From Paenibacillus sp. Root444D2 (GTDB lineage: Bacteria > Bacillota > Bacilli > Paenibacillales > NBRC-103111): a DNA stretch of 64,000 bases. The position numbers and the translations under genes were made by a program. Each line of letters begins with the position of its first letter. The stretch's first letter is position 1. The notes beneath the pieces are model-generated. The model was not told where the DNA came from, ran no database searches, and saw nothing but the letters and a program-made list of their open reading frames with translations. The DNA is taken from positions 1-64,000 of the forward strand of contig NZ_LMEO01000012.1 in the NCBI RefSeq assembly GCF_001426375.1. Direction: 5' to 3'. Positions 9,501-16,750 of this stretch are shown piece after piece.

Positions 9501-9685
9501 AAGTAAAGCAGTATAATGTTTATTTTAGTGACAAAGAAAAAGGAACGTTTAAGAAGCTTGGTTCTGTTGATGAAGCAACCGAATTTCATTATTACGCAGC
9601 AGCTTACAACGGTTATTACAAAGTAACTGCTGTCAACGATGCGGGCGAATCTAAGCCATCAGCTGCTATCGCCTATAACAACTAA
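6539..9685 (+). CDS. Class A penicillin-binding protein 1A with C-terminal FN3 domains
   Basis: A bifunctional murein synthase of 1,048 residues, anchored by one N-terminal membrane helix (about residues 22-45) and otherwise outside the cell. The GT51 transglycosylase domain has its catalytic Glu near residue 111 in AIEDKDFYNHRG and the GGSTITQQLAR motif. The transpeptidase domain has STMK (Ser424), SYN (484-486) and KTGS (618-621), all intact. Two fibronectin type III-like domains follow at about 821-905 and 961-1048, with a Pro/Gly-rich linker. The ATG at 6539 has AGGAGG 12 bases upstream; the longer ORF back to 6407 would overlap both divergent promoters. The FN3 tail is common in Paenibacillus PBP1a. 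It is monocistronic, ended by a strong terminator. Confidence 0.95.
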   Translation: MRNFFAKWNRPWVRTTFKVTWITLKWTIISAFLAGIVGGSAAFGYVSALVKKDPVRTEESIRQQMQENAVTGFAYFNDDTVIGQLRTEEDRRLAQLDDIPQLLLDAVLAIEDKDFYNHRGIDIRGLYRAVTQKLLNEEVQTGGSTITQQLARRVFLTLDRDDGRKARELLLALRMERLMSKDEILLAYLNKIPYGNGATGYNLYGIKAAAKGLFNIDDLDKLNVAQAAYLAGLPQSPSQYSAFTSKPEFDEDGFKKAVTREQLVLKRMLEEKKITNEQYQEALKFDLKASMPPTAQKAYTTYPYLMIETEKEAAEILLKIQKPDLDPKKNQAAYNEALKGIHTQLLRGGYQIYTTIDKTIYDSMHEISSNDKNFAPTDDKKGMEQVGAIMIDSKSGAIKGMIEGRNFFEEQLNHATQAFRQPGSTMKPIAAYIPALEKGAIQPASIVDDIPIILKDGVKGFHLPENWDHKFHGLMTARKALNQSYNIPAIDIFLNKVGINDSWDFAKKLGITSIQKEDYYAQTGVIGGLSKGTSVRELTGAYASIPNKGVFNETFMIREIKDSNGKTIYTHDLKPTPVYSPQSAYLITDMMKTVISQGTATDLMQKYKSYGKIEISGKTGSTQDDADAWFMGFSPDITVGVWIGYDQPINKLSSSTKSSQMHQTYHAKDIWALIMNRTIEQKPDLFPTKTFAKPDGIVSATVSSLSGKLPSELTSKSDFLVTDLFNKKYVPTEVDNVMVRMKISSFNGLNYMAQDNTPADFVQEKTVIKRQKSISQLLKEIEVAMSKLPEKSRKPIDNYKPTDYDDDAPSEVDPRVDDGKEPAAPTNVVTTKSGDTATIAFQASPNPDIVGYRIYRSDNRGKFQLMGGKVVLAGAETKFIDQIPGSSLIGYYVTAVDVAGKESVPSRSSYTDGSSLDSLFVPSVDGNQIPGATNPPSGSNGGIGEPIGTDKPNNGSTKDLPAAPTGIKAKADGAGVMLTWKANGSKDKVKQYNVYFSDKEKGTFKKLGSVDEATEFHYYAAAYNGYYKVTAVNDAGESKPSAAIAYNN

Positions 9686-9697
9686 ATCACTATTTAG

Positions 9698-9725
9698 AAA
9701 GACCCGGGTACCCGGGTCTTTTTTA
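9698..9725 (+). terminator. Terminator of the PBP gene
   Basis: The 24-base perfect palindrome at 9698-9721 (core GACCCGGGTACCCGGGTC) is followed by a T-run. Confidence 0.9.
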
Positions 9726-9757
9726 ATTTCAAAAAGCTTCTATGTACGCAATAAAAA

Positions 9758-9793
9758 ACCTTCCTCACACCATAGATCTGGTGCAAAGAAGGC
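9758..9793 (-). terminator. Terminator of acsA
   Basis: On the minus strand CCTTC (complement 9788-9792) pairs with GAAGG (complement 9759-9763) around an inner CACCA/TGGTG stem and is followed by TTTTTTATT. Confidence 0.8.
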
Positions 9794-9803
9794 TTGAATC
9801 CCT

Positions 9804-11528
9804 TTAGTCTTCAATCGTCGATAAGTCGCCTGTCGGCAAATTGAGCTCCCAAGCTTTAAGAACACGGCGCATAATTTTGCCACTGCGTGTCTTAGGCAGC
9901 TTGTCTTTAAATTCAATTTCACGAGGAGCTGCATGGGCAGAAAGCCCTTCTTTAACAAATTTGGAGATGTCCGCTTTGAGCTCATCAGATGGTGTAAAGC
10001 CTTCACGCAGGGCGATAAACGCTTTAATGATCTCTCCACGCATCGGGTCAGGCTTACCAATAACCCCTGCCTCTGCAACCGCAGGATGCTCAACGAGCTT
10101 GCTCTCCACCTCGAAAGGACCTACCCTCTCGCCTGCTGTGTTAATCACATCATCCACACGGCCTTGGAACCAGAAGTACCCCTCTTCATCCTGATAGGCC
10201 GAGTCACCAGAAACGTACCATCCAGTCAAACGGAAATATTCTTCGTATTTAGATGGATTATTCCATATTTTACGCATCATCGAAGGCCACGGCGTTTTGA
10301 TAGCTAGGTTCCCCATCCGATTAGGAGGCAGAATGTTCCCTGCATCATCAATAATAGCCGCTTCAACACCCGGAATTGGCCGGCCCATTGAACCAGGCTT
10401 AATTGTCATGGATGGATAGTTACAGATGAGTTGTCCACCTGTTTCTGTCATCCACCAAGTATCATGTATACGTTGGTTATAAACTTTTAGCCCCCAACGT
10501 ACAACTTCGGGATTTAACGGTTCGCCTACGCTAAGTACGTGACGAAGCGAGGACAGATCAAACCCAGTAACAACATCATCACCGGCACCCATCAACATAC
10601 GGAAGGCAGTTGGCGCACTGTACCAAACGGTTACTTTATATTTCTGAAGCGTATTATACCAATCTTGGGGACTGAAGCGTCCGCCGCGAATGACATTCGT
10701 TGCCCCATTTAACCATGGAGCAAAGATCCCATAGGAGGTTCCTGTTACCCAACCTGGATCAGCTGTACACCAATAAATATCGTCCTCTTTAAGATCTAAT
10801 ACAATTTTACCCGTATAATAATGTTGAACCATTGCGTTTTGAACGTGATAGACACCTTTTGGTTTACCCGTTGAACCAGACGTATAATGGATAATTAATC
10901 CATCCTCGCGATCCAGCCATTCAATGTCAAGCTCTGTTGAAGCGCTTTCCATCTCTTTGTAGAAATCAACTTGTCCTTCAGCTAGCTCCACATTTTCACC
11001 AACGAGAATGACATGCTTCAAATGCGGAAGTTCATTATAAGGAACACGAAATAATAAACTTGGTGTCGTAATAATGGCTACGGCTTCACTATCTTCCAAA
11101 CGGTCTCTGACTGCTGTTTCCATGAAAGCCTCAAATAATGGCCCAACAACAGCACCAACTTTAAGGGTTCCGAGTAAGGAATAGTAAAGTTCCGGTGTAC
11201 GTGGCATGAAAATAAAGACGCGCTCGCCTTTACCAACGCCAAGACCTCGAAGCACATTACCAAACTGATTAGATTTCGCTTTCATTTGTCCATAAGTGAT
11301 TGCTTCTTCTCGCTGACTATCGCTGTAATAAAGTGCGATTTTATCCTTTTTGGATGAGCCAGCATGACGGTCAATCGCTTCATATGCCATGTTAACTTTA
11401 CCTGTTTCATACCAGGAAAAGCTTTTCTCGATGTCTTTCCAGTCAAATGCCGCATGTGTTTCTTCATAATTGTTCATGTTAGGATTAGTGGATACAGCTT
11501 CAATGAGTTCAACTTTCATTTGATCCAT
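9804..11528 (-). CDS. acsA: Acetyl-CoA synthetase (AMP-forming)
   Basis: Cytosolic enzyme that activates acetate with ATP and CoA to acetyl-CoA. The 574-residue protein is collinear with B. subtilis AcsA (572). It has the AMP-binding P-loop YTSGSTGKPKG at 215-225, the WWMTETGGQLICNYP core, the hinge region GRVDDVINTAGERVGP, and the C-terminal PKTRSGKIMRR with catalytic Lys551. The equivalent lysine of B. subtilis AcsA is the site acetylated by AcuA and freed by AcuC, both of which are encoded divergently here. The ATG has GGAGGG ten bases upstream. An extended -10 promoter and a downstream cre-like site suggest carbon catabolite repression by CcpA, whose gene lies 3 kb away. Confidence 0.96.
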   Translation of the reverse strand: MDQMKVELIEAVSTNPNMNNYEETHAAFDWKDIEKSFSWYETGKVNMAYEAIDRHAGSSKKDKIALYYSDSQREEAITYGQMKAKSNQFGNVLRGLGVGKGERVFIFMPRTPELYYSLLGTLKVGAVVGPLFEAFMETAVRDRLEDSEAVAIITTPSLLFRVPYNELPHLKHVILVGENVELAEGQVDFYKEMESASTELDIEWLDREDGLIIHYTSGSTGKPKGVYHVQNAMVQHYYTGKIVLDLKEDDIYWCTADPGWVTGTSYGIFAPWLNGATNVIRGGRFSPQDWYNTLQKYKVTVWYSAPTAFRMLMGAGDDVVTGFDLSSLRHVLSVGEPLNPEVVRWGLKVYNQRIHDTWWMTETGGQLICNYPSMTIKPGSMGRPIPGVEAAIIDDAGNILPPNRMGNLAIKTPWPSMMRKIWNNPSKYEEYFRLTGWYVSGDSAYQDEEGYFWFQGRVDDVINTAGERVGPFEVESKLVEHPAVAEAGVIGKPDPMRGEIIKAFIALREGFTPSDELKADISKFVKEGLSAHAAPREIEFKDKLPKTRSGKIMRRVLKAWELNLPTGDLSTIED

Positions 11529-11549
11529 GTACGTAAAACCCTCCTCACG

Positions 11550-11565
11550 TGGTAAACCGCTTTCA
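11550..11565 (-). promoter_or_regulatory. cre-like site in the acsA leader
   Basis: The minus strand reads TGAAAGCGGTTTACCA. Its first 12 bases agree with the CcpA cre core (TGAAANCGNTTT) and its end resembles the acsA cre of B. subtilis, but the spacing is not perfect. It lies about 45-55 bases after the predicted start, where bound CcpA would act as a roadblock. Confidence 0.5.
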
Positions 11566-11613
11566 TTTTACTGACGATTTCAAGCAAAATGTGATCGATT
11601 TTTGACATATTCT

Positions 11614-11622
11614 ATTATATCA
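11614..11622 (-). promoter_or_regulatory. acsA promoter, extended -10
   Basis: Minus strand TGATATAAT: a perfect TATAAT (complement of 11614-11619) preceded by TG. No good -35 is visible at 17 bases, as is usual for extended -10 promoters. Confidence 0.65.
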
Positions 11623-11668
11623 TACTAGGAAATATTCGCCTACGTTAAAAATTCGTCTTTTAATTCAA

Positions 11669-11686
11669 ACCAAAGTTTGGTATAAG
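11669..11686 (+). promoter_or_regulatory. acuA promoter with overlapping palindrome
   Basis: TGGTATAAG gives an extended -10 (TATAAG, 11681-11686). It overlaps the 13-base perfect palindrome ACCAAAGTTTGGT (11669-11681), a possible operator of an unknown regulator. Confidence 0.5.
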
Positions 11687-11751
11687 AATACTATGACCTA
11701 ACGGAAAAGGAAACGTTCATCATGCTTTTTTTCAAAAGGAGAGCTAAGGTT

Positions 11752-12390
11752 ATGCAGCATATCAAAATATACCACTCACACAGCTTGCGCGCAGCTCCCA
11801 ATCAACCTGAAATTATCTTAGAAGGCCCAGTTTCAGCAGAAACCTTGCAGGAGCTTATTATGCATACGAAATTAGATGCATTCCGCAGACCTAAGGAGCA
11901 GTTAGAAGCACTAATTGAAATCGCACAATTACCTGAAGGCCGTATCATCATTGCAAGAGACGGCTCAACCATTGTAGGCTATGTCACCTTTCACTATCCA
12001 GATGAGATTGAGCGTTGGTCACAGGGGCATATGCAGGACTTAATTGAACTGGGCGCCATAGAAGTTGCAGACGACTACCGATCCATTGGATTAGGGAAAA
12101 AGTTGATTCGACTCGCTTTCGAAGATGAGCAGATGGAGAATATCATCTGTTTCACGACGGAGTATTATTGGCATTGGGACTTGGAAACAAGCAAATTAAC
12201 AGTCTGGGAATACCGTCAAATGATGGAGAAGCTAATGAAAAGCGTCGACATGATCTGGTTCGCTACGGACGACCCAGAAATCTGCTCACATCCAGCCAAC
12301 TGTCTTATGGTAAGAATCGGCAAAAAGGTGCCGATCTCTTCCGTTGAACAGTTTGATCGCATTCGTTTTCAGCAGCGTTTCATGTATTAA
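11752..12390 (+). CDS. acuA: Acetyltransferase AcuA (acetylates AcsA)
   Basis: GNAT-family protein of 212 residues matching B. subtilis AcuA (210) from MQHIKIYHS to the C-terminal FDRIRFQQRFMY. The acetyl-CoA-binding region is seen at IELGAIEVADDYRSIGLGKKL. It acetylates the active-site lysine of AcsA and so turns off acetate activation. I begin at 11752, with AAGGAG nine bases upstream, because this matches the family N-terminus; an ATG at 11722 would add ten residues. It is transcribed away from acsA and followed 68 bases later by acuC. The acuB gene that separates acuA and acuC in Bacillus is absent. Confidence 0.95.
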   Translation: MQHIKIYHSHSLRAAPNQPEIILEGPVSAETLQELIMHTKLDAFRRPKEQLEALIEIAQLPEGRIIIARDGSTIVGYVTFHYPDEIERWSQGHMQDLIELGAIEVADDYRSIGLGKKLIRLAFEDEQMENIICFTTEYYWHWDLETSKLTVWEYRQMMEKLMKSVDMIWFATDDPEICSHPANCLMVRIGKKVPISSVEQFDRIRFQQRFMY

Positions 12391-12458
12391 TTTCTAAGTA
12401 ATCGCGGGATTTCTAGGGCTTCAAGCGAAATTGTTAGTCCATTCGGGGGAATAGGGAT

Positions 12459-13643
12459 ATGAACAAGAAGGCAAGTCCTGTCTTTATCTATGATGATCAA
12501 GAAATTCAATATAAATTTAATGAAAATCACCCGTTCAATCAAGATCGTCTTACGATGACGGTGGATCTGCTGCGAAAAGCCGGCGCGCTCCCTGATAGCG
12601 CGCTGTGTGCTCCTCGTTCCGCGATAGATAGCGAACTGCTGCGGGTTCATTCACCCGCTTACATCGAAGCAGTGAAAGCGCTTAGCTGTTCCGTGCCAGA
12701 TGCCGCCTGGGTCCGAGAAGCAACGCGTTTCGGACTGGACACTGATGACACGCCTTACTTCGCCGGGATGCACGATACTACGGCGAAGGTCGTTGGCGGC
12801 TCCATCACCGCAGTCGAGCTGGTGATGTCGGGTAAGGCTCCGCACGCCCTTCACCTTGGCGGCGGATTGCACCACGCCCTGCAAAGCAAGGGCGCAGGCT
12901 TCTGCGTCTACAACGACGCGTCAGCGGCGATTGCGCACGCCAAAGAGATGTACGGCGCCAAGGTGCTGTACATCGACACAGATGTGCATCATGGAGATGG
13001 CGTGCAGTGGGGCTTCTACGCCGATCCTCAGGTATGCACACTTTCAATCCACGAGACGGGGAAATATTTATTCCCCGGCACGGGCGCCGTGAACGAACGA
13101 GGCGAAGGCGACGCGTTCGGCACGAACATTAACATGCCGGTGGAGCCCTACACCGAGGATGAGTCGTGGCTGGAGTGCTTCAGCGAGGTGCTCACCGAGA
13201 CGATTCGAAGCTTCCAGCCAGACGTCATTATCTCGCAGCATGGGTGCGATGCCCATGCTTTCGACCCGCTCGCGCATGTCCATTGCTCCATGCGCGTGTA
13301 CAAGGCTATGCCCGAGCTAATCCACTCCCTTGCGCACAAGTGGTGCGAAGGGCGCTGGATAGCGCTCGGGGGCGGCGGGTACGACATCTGGCGTGTCGTA
13401 CCACGGGCTTGGAGCCTGCTCTGGCTCGTCATGAGCGAGCAGGCAATCCTAGATCAGCTGGAGGCGCAGCCACAGCTGAAGCTGCCTCAGGCGTGGCTAG
13501 ACGCCTGGCAGAGCAAGAGCCCGGTCCAGCTGGTAGATACGTGGCTGGACCCTGTGGAGGCTTGGGCGCCAATTCCAAGGCGCCAAGCGATTGCCGAGAA
13601 GAACCGGCAAACGAAAGAACTCGCCATGATGTATTTGAAGTAA
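12459..13643 (+). CDS. acuC: AcuC, histone-deacetylase-like protein deacetylase
   Basis: Zinc-dependent class I/II HDAC-fold enzyme of 394 residues that removes the acetyl group from AcsA and reactivates it. The fold's landmarks are in order: HLGGGLHHA near residue 130 (proton-relay His pair), IDTDVHHGDGVQ near 170 (zinc Asp and His), GAVNERGEG, QHGCDAHAFDPLAHV near 260 (second zinc Asp) and ALGGGGYD near 307. The GGGGGA site lies eight bases before the ATG. The gene is clearly more GC-rich than its neighbours from about 12,560 to 13,620, which could reflect local mutational bias or replacement. It follows acuA and ends at a strong terminator. Confidence 0.95.
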   Translation: MNKKASPVFIYDDQEIQYKFNENHPFNQDRLTMTVDLLRKAGALPDSALCAPRSAIDSELLRVHSPAYIEAVKALSCSVPDAAWVREATRFGLDTDDTPYFAGMHDTTAKVVGGSITAVELVMSGKAPHALHLGGGLHHALQSKGAGFCVYNDASAAIAHAKEMYGAKVLYIDTDVHHGDGVQWGFYADPQVCTLSIHETGKYLFPGTGAVNERGEGDAFGTNINMPVEPYTEDESWLECFSEVLTETIRSFQPDVIISQHGCDAHAFDPLAHVHCSMRVYKAMPELIHSLAHKWCEGRWIALGGGGYDIWRVVPRAWSLLWLVMSEQAILDQLEAQPQLKLPQAWLDAWQSKSPVQLVDTWLDPVEAWAPIPRRQAIAEKNRQTKELAMMYLK

Positions 13644-13647
13644 AAAT

Positions 13648-13690
13648 AAAAGCTCAGAACCGCCATTTCGGCGAAATTCTGAGCTTTTTT
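13648..13690. terminator. Terminator after acuC
   Basis: AAAGCTCAGAA pairs with TTCTGAGCTTT (ends near 13688), with an inner GCC/GGC stem, then a T-run on the plus strand. An A-rich left flank suggests it also serves the convergent mtnN gene. Confidence 0.85.
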
Positions 13691-13699
13691 TATTCTTGC

Positions 13700-14401
13700 T
13701 TATAGATGTTTCACGATATCCTCAACCATTTTATACGAATTCTCAGATGCCTGGACTGTAAACTCAGCAAAGTTAACATGAGCTGACCCATCTGCTTTAT
13801 CAGACATCGATCGCAGCACGACATATGGAGTGGCATTCATCGAGCAAACTTGAGCAACCGAAGCCCCTTCCATTTCAACACACACGCCGCCAAGCTCATC
13901 ATACAGGCTAGCAACAGCTTCCCTGCTTGCAATAAACTGGTCCCCAGAGAGTACTCTCCCCTTTTTAACCTTGCCTGCAAACAGTTTTTCACCCGAAGCT
14001 ACAGCCAACTCAACAAGCTTGCTATCCGCTTCGAAGATGGATTTCGCTTCATAAGGGATGACGCCGCGAGGAAATCCAAGTGGTGTAACATCCATATCAT
14101 GCTGCATGCATTCACTCGATATCACGAGATCCCCGATATTCAGCGCTGGATCTAATGCTCCCGCTACTCCTGTAAAAATAACGGCTTCGACACCGAAGTT
14201 ATCAATTAAAATTTGGGTTGTCACCGCCGCATTCACTTTCCCTACACCTGTCCGGCACACGACAACTTGCTTGTCAAAATACGTACCTTCACGAAACGTA
14301 ATGCCAGCTTTGATCGTTTCACGAACATCCGTCATATGCGAAACTAGAAGCTCTATTTCTTCATTCATCGCTCCGATTAGAGCAATTTTATTCCATGTCA
14401 T
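13700..14401 (-). CDS. mtnN: 5'-methylthioadenosine/S-adenosylhomocysteine nucleosidase
   Basis: Cytosolic hydrolase of 233 residues that cleaves adenine from methylthioadenosine and S-adenosylhomocysteine, recycling SAM by-products. The N-terminus IALIGAMNEEIELL contains the catalytic Glu (NEEI), FTGVAGALDPALNIGDLVIS is the purine nucleoside phosphorylase-type core, CVEMEGASVAQVC binds the ribose, and SDKADGSAHVNF supplies the catalytic Asp. Size and motifs fit the MTAN family throughout. The ATG has GAGG eight bases upstream. It lies between acuC and ccpA, a position not required for its function, and appears to be its own transcription unit or a read-through from ccpA past a hairpin. Confidence 0.94.
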   Translation of the reverse strand: MTWNKIALIGAMNEEIELLVSHMTDVRETIKAGITFREGTYFDKQVVVCRTGVGKVNAAVTTQILIDNFGVEAVIFTGVAGALDPALNIGDLVISSECMQHDMDVTPLGFPRGVIPYEAKSIFEADSKLVELAVASGEKLFAGKVKKGRVLSGDQFIASREAVASLYDELGGVCVEMEGASVAQVCSMNATPYVVLRSMSDKADGSAHVNFAEFTVQASENSYKMVEDIVKHL

Positions 14402-14433
14402 TTCATTATCCTCTTTCCCTTATCAACATGAGA

Positions 14434-14482
14434 AAACCTCTACGGAGATCACTCCCAAAGGAATGACCTCGCTTAGAGGTTT
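14434..14482 (-). terminator. Long hairpin after ccpA (terminator)
   Basis: AAACCTCT (14434-14441) pairs with AGAGGTTT (14475-14482); inside, GAG-TCA-TCC pairs with GGA-TGA-CTC. The minus-strand tail after the stem is TTCTC. A related, degraded sequence occurs at 57,369-57,415. Confidence 0.7.
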
Positions 14483-14489
14483 GTTTTGA

Positions 14490-15494
14490 TTAAGATTGTG
14501 TAACGGAATTGCGGTAAATAACTTCGTGCGGCAGGATAACCTGCATATGATCCGTTGACTCTTTATTCATCAACTTCGTTAGAAGACGCATCGACACGGC
14601 GCCGATATCATACATCGGTTGGGCTACTGTCGTTAAAGTCGGTCTAACCATGGAAGCCATGCGGATATTGTCCACACTAATGACGGCGATATCTTGCGGT
14701 ACTCTGAGTCCATTGTCTTGAATCGTATGAATGGCACCAATCGCCATCTCGTCTGTAGCGGAGAAGATCGCTGTTGGTCGTGGTGAAAGCTCCAAGAAAT
14801 AGTTCACAGCGTCTACACTTGACTCATAACGATAGTTCCCAATGCGAACATATTCATCACGCAGTGGAATACCTGCTTCATCCAATGCTTTTTTGTAACC
14901 TTGATAACGCGCAAATCCATTCGCTGGATCATGCAGCGTTCCGGATATCATCGCAATGTCACGATGACCGGCTTTAATAAGTACATTTACAGCATCGAAA
15001 GCAGCTTCCTCGTGATCGATATCAACGGATGCCATCGCTTGGTTCTCATCCTTCGTGCCGCATAAAACGACAGGTACGGAAGACGTACGGAATGCCTGTG
15101 TATGTTCCTCTGTTACTACGCCACCCATGAAGAGCAATCCATCAACCTGCTTCTCAAGCAAGGTGTTAATAACACGAATTTCTTTTTCTTTCTTCTTGTC
15201 CGCATTACACAAAATGATATTGTAATGGTACATATTGGCAATATCCTCAATCCCACGTGCTACTTCAGCAAAAATGGAATTGGAAATATCGGGAATGACA
15301 ACACCAACTGTCGTTGTCTTCTTACTAGCTAAACCCCTCGCTACCGCATTAGGGCGGTAACCGAGCCGCTCAATGGCTTCAAAAACCTTCTTACGTGTTT
15401 GTGGCTTAACGTTAGGATTGTTGTTTACAACCCTAGAAACGGTTGCCATCGAAACTCCTGCTTCTCTTGCTACATCATAAATGGTTACGGTCAC
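14490..15494 (-). CDS. ccpA: Catabolite control protein A (LacI family)
   Basis: Global carbon-catabolite regulator that binds cre sites with HPr-Ser46-P as co-effector. The DNA-binding domain [28 protein letters not shown] is almost identical to Bacillus CcpA, as is [19 protein letters not shown] after it; the core ends [19 protein letters not shown], again CcpA-like. I place the start at a GTG (15494) because GGAGAG lies seven bases before it and the 334-residue product equals the Bacillus length; a TTG seven codons earlier lacks a site. The position beside acsA-acuAC mirrors Bacillus. It probably regulates acsA through the cre-like site at 11,550 and other genes genome-wide. Confidence 0.95.
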   Translation of the reverse strand: MTVTIYDVAREAGVSMATVSRVVNNNPNVKPQTRKKVFEAIERLGYRPNAVARGLASKKTTTVGVVIPDISNSIFAEVARGIEDIANMYHYNIILCNADKKKEKEIRVINTLLEKQVDGLLFMGGVVTEEHTQAFRTSSVPVVLCGTKDENQAMASVDIDHEEAAFDAVNVLIKAGHRDIAMISGTLHDPANGFARYQGYKKALDEAGIPLRDEYVRIGNYRYESSVDAVNYFLELSPRPTAIFSATDEMAIGAIHTIQDNGLRVPQDIAVISVDNIRMASMVRPTLTTVAQPMYDIGAVSMRLLTKLMNKESTDHMQVILPHEVIYRNSVTQS

Positions 15495-15674
15495 GGTTAC
15501 TCTCTCCATTTTCAAAAGTATTCTGCGATCCTAGTATATTATCGTTATGATACGACAAATTAATCCATCTTGCAATGTATATTGAAAATGCTTTGAAAAT
15601 AATTTCAATGTTTTTCAAAAGATGTACACATTATGTATAAAAGCCAACCCCCATTGGGATTGGCCACATACTGC

Positions 15675-16082
15675 TTATGTCGATATTGCACTCTGTGTGA
15701 TTTGTGATAACCGCTTGCGAATTTCTTCGGTCCATGGTTCATCACCCAGCGATTGTGCCAGCAATAAGATGTCCAAAAGTTCATTGATTCGTTCTTCAAC
15801 GATCTTTTCCATGGAATCATTCATATGCTCTTTTTCAGTCACCTTCAGCAGCAGAAAAGCAACTTCCGAAAGTTCATGAAAAAAGAGCTGCTGCTTCTCA
15901 GGCTTACTCCCCAGCCTACCGATTAAACCGGTAAGTTCGGGTTTGACATGAGGAACAACTTCACTGCGACCACATGCTTCACATGAGTAAATAGGCACAT
16001 TTTCAATGTCGACTTTGTTCTGATAAATAACCGTACGAAGACGAAGGTTCATCGTGCGTCCGCACTTACAATACTTTTGCAT
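15675..16082 (-). CDS. Small zinc-ribbon-like protein, unknown function
   Basis: A 135-residue protein. The N-terminus carries YCKCGRTM and, about 27 residues later, YSCEACGRSEVV, a C-x-C...C-x2-C arrangement typical of a YgiT-type zinc ribbon. The rest is predicted helical and charged (EKIVEERINELLDILLLAQSLGDEPW). No enzymatic motif is visible and I do not recognise a characterised homologue. The ATG has AAGGAG seven bases upstream. It lies between the PTS/DJ-1 operon and ccpA on the same strand, with gaps of 124 and 180 bases, so it is probably transcribed separately. Confidence 0.75.
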   Translation of the reverse strand: MQKYCKCGRTMNLRLRTVIYQNKVDIENVPIYSCEACGRSEVVPHVKPELTGLIGRLGSKPEKQQLFFHELSEVAFLLLKVTEKEHMNDSMEKIVEERINELLDILLLAQSLGDEPWTEEIRKRLSQITQSAIST

Positions 16083-16206
16083 TCTAACACTCCTTCACTG
16101 GCGGGCGGCATGTACATGAGTTGCTTGTACTATGATATTCTACGATTTTAATCGATTTCCTGCCGAATGAAGAGTAGTAGTTTTTGCCACCTATGGTAGT
16201 TGAATG

Positions 16207-16749
16207 TTACTTTTCCTGTTGTTTATTAAATTGAATAAGCTCATCCACAAAACGCTTGGAAAATGCAGGAAGATCTGGCGGGCGACGCCCCGAAATGATG
16301 TTGCGATCGACAACTACTTCTTCGTCCAACCAAGTTGCTCCCGCATTTTCAAGATCATCTCGAATGCCTGGCGTAGACGTCATCGTGTACCCCTTTACGA
16401 TTTTCGCCGAAATCAGTACCCAACCTGCATGACAGATTTGAGCAATCGGTTTAACTGCCGCGTGAAACTCCTGCGTTAGACGAATCACGTCCGGATAACG
16501 ACGAAGCTTATCAGGCGCCCATCCTCCTGGAACATAAAGGCCGATGTAATCGGAAGACTTTACTTCATCGAAGGCATAGTTTGTCGTAATGGGTACGCCA
16601 TATTTACCGTGATACACTGTTTTTGCCTTTGGACCGACAATATCCACAACGACCCCGGATTCACGCAACCGTAGAACGGGATACCACATTTCCAAGTCTT
16701 CAAATTCTTCATCAACAAATGCTAATACTTTCGTTCCTGTCAATTCCAT
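16207..16749 (-). CDS. DJ-1/PfpI family class I glutamine amidotransferase-like protein
   Basis: A 180-residue cytosolic protein of the YraA/YfkM/PfpI group. The nucleophile elbow AQICHAGW puts Cys106 and His107 at the family's catalytic positions, and VDEEFEDLE at the N-terminus supplies the acidic partner. VPGGWAPDKLRR and SGRRPPDLPAFSKR are also typical. Members act as stress-induced deglycase, protease or chaperone-like proteins; which of these applies is not shown. Its ribosome site TAGGAGG lies within the last codons of ptsI and the ATG begins one base after the ptsI stop, so it is translationally tied to the PTS operon. A carbonyl-stress role alongside sugar uptake is inference. Confidence 0.9.
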   Translation of the reverse strand: MELTGTKVLAFVDEEFEDLEMWYPVLRLRESGVVVDIVGPKAKTVYHGKYGVPITTNYAFDEVKSSDYIGLYVPGGWAPDKLRRYPDVIRLTQEFHAAVKPIAQICHAGWVLISAKIVKGYTMTSTPGIRDDLENAGATWLDEEVVVDRNIISGRRPPDLPAFSKRFVDELIQFNKQQEK

Positions 16750-16750
16750 G

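Noticed and set aside
13166..13705. Open frame of 179 codons on the plus strand, Arg/Ala-rich
   Set aside because: It overlaps acuC in another frame. GC-rich genes commonly open shadow frames of this composition.
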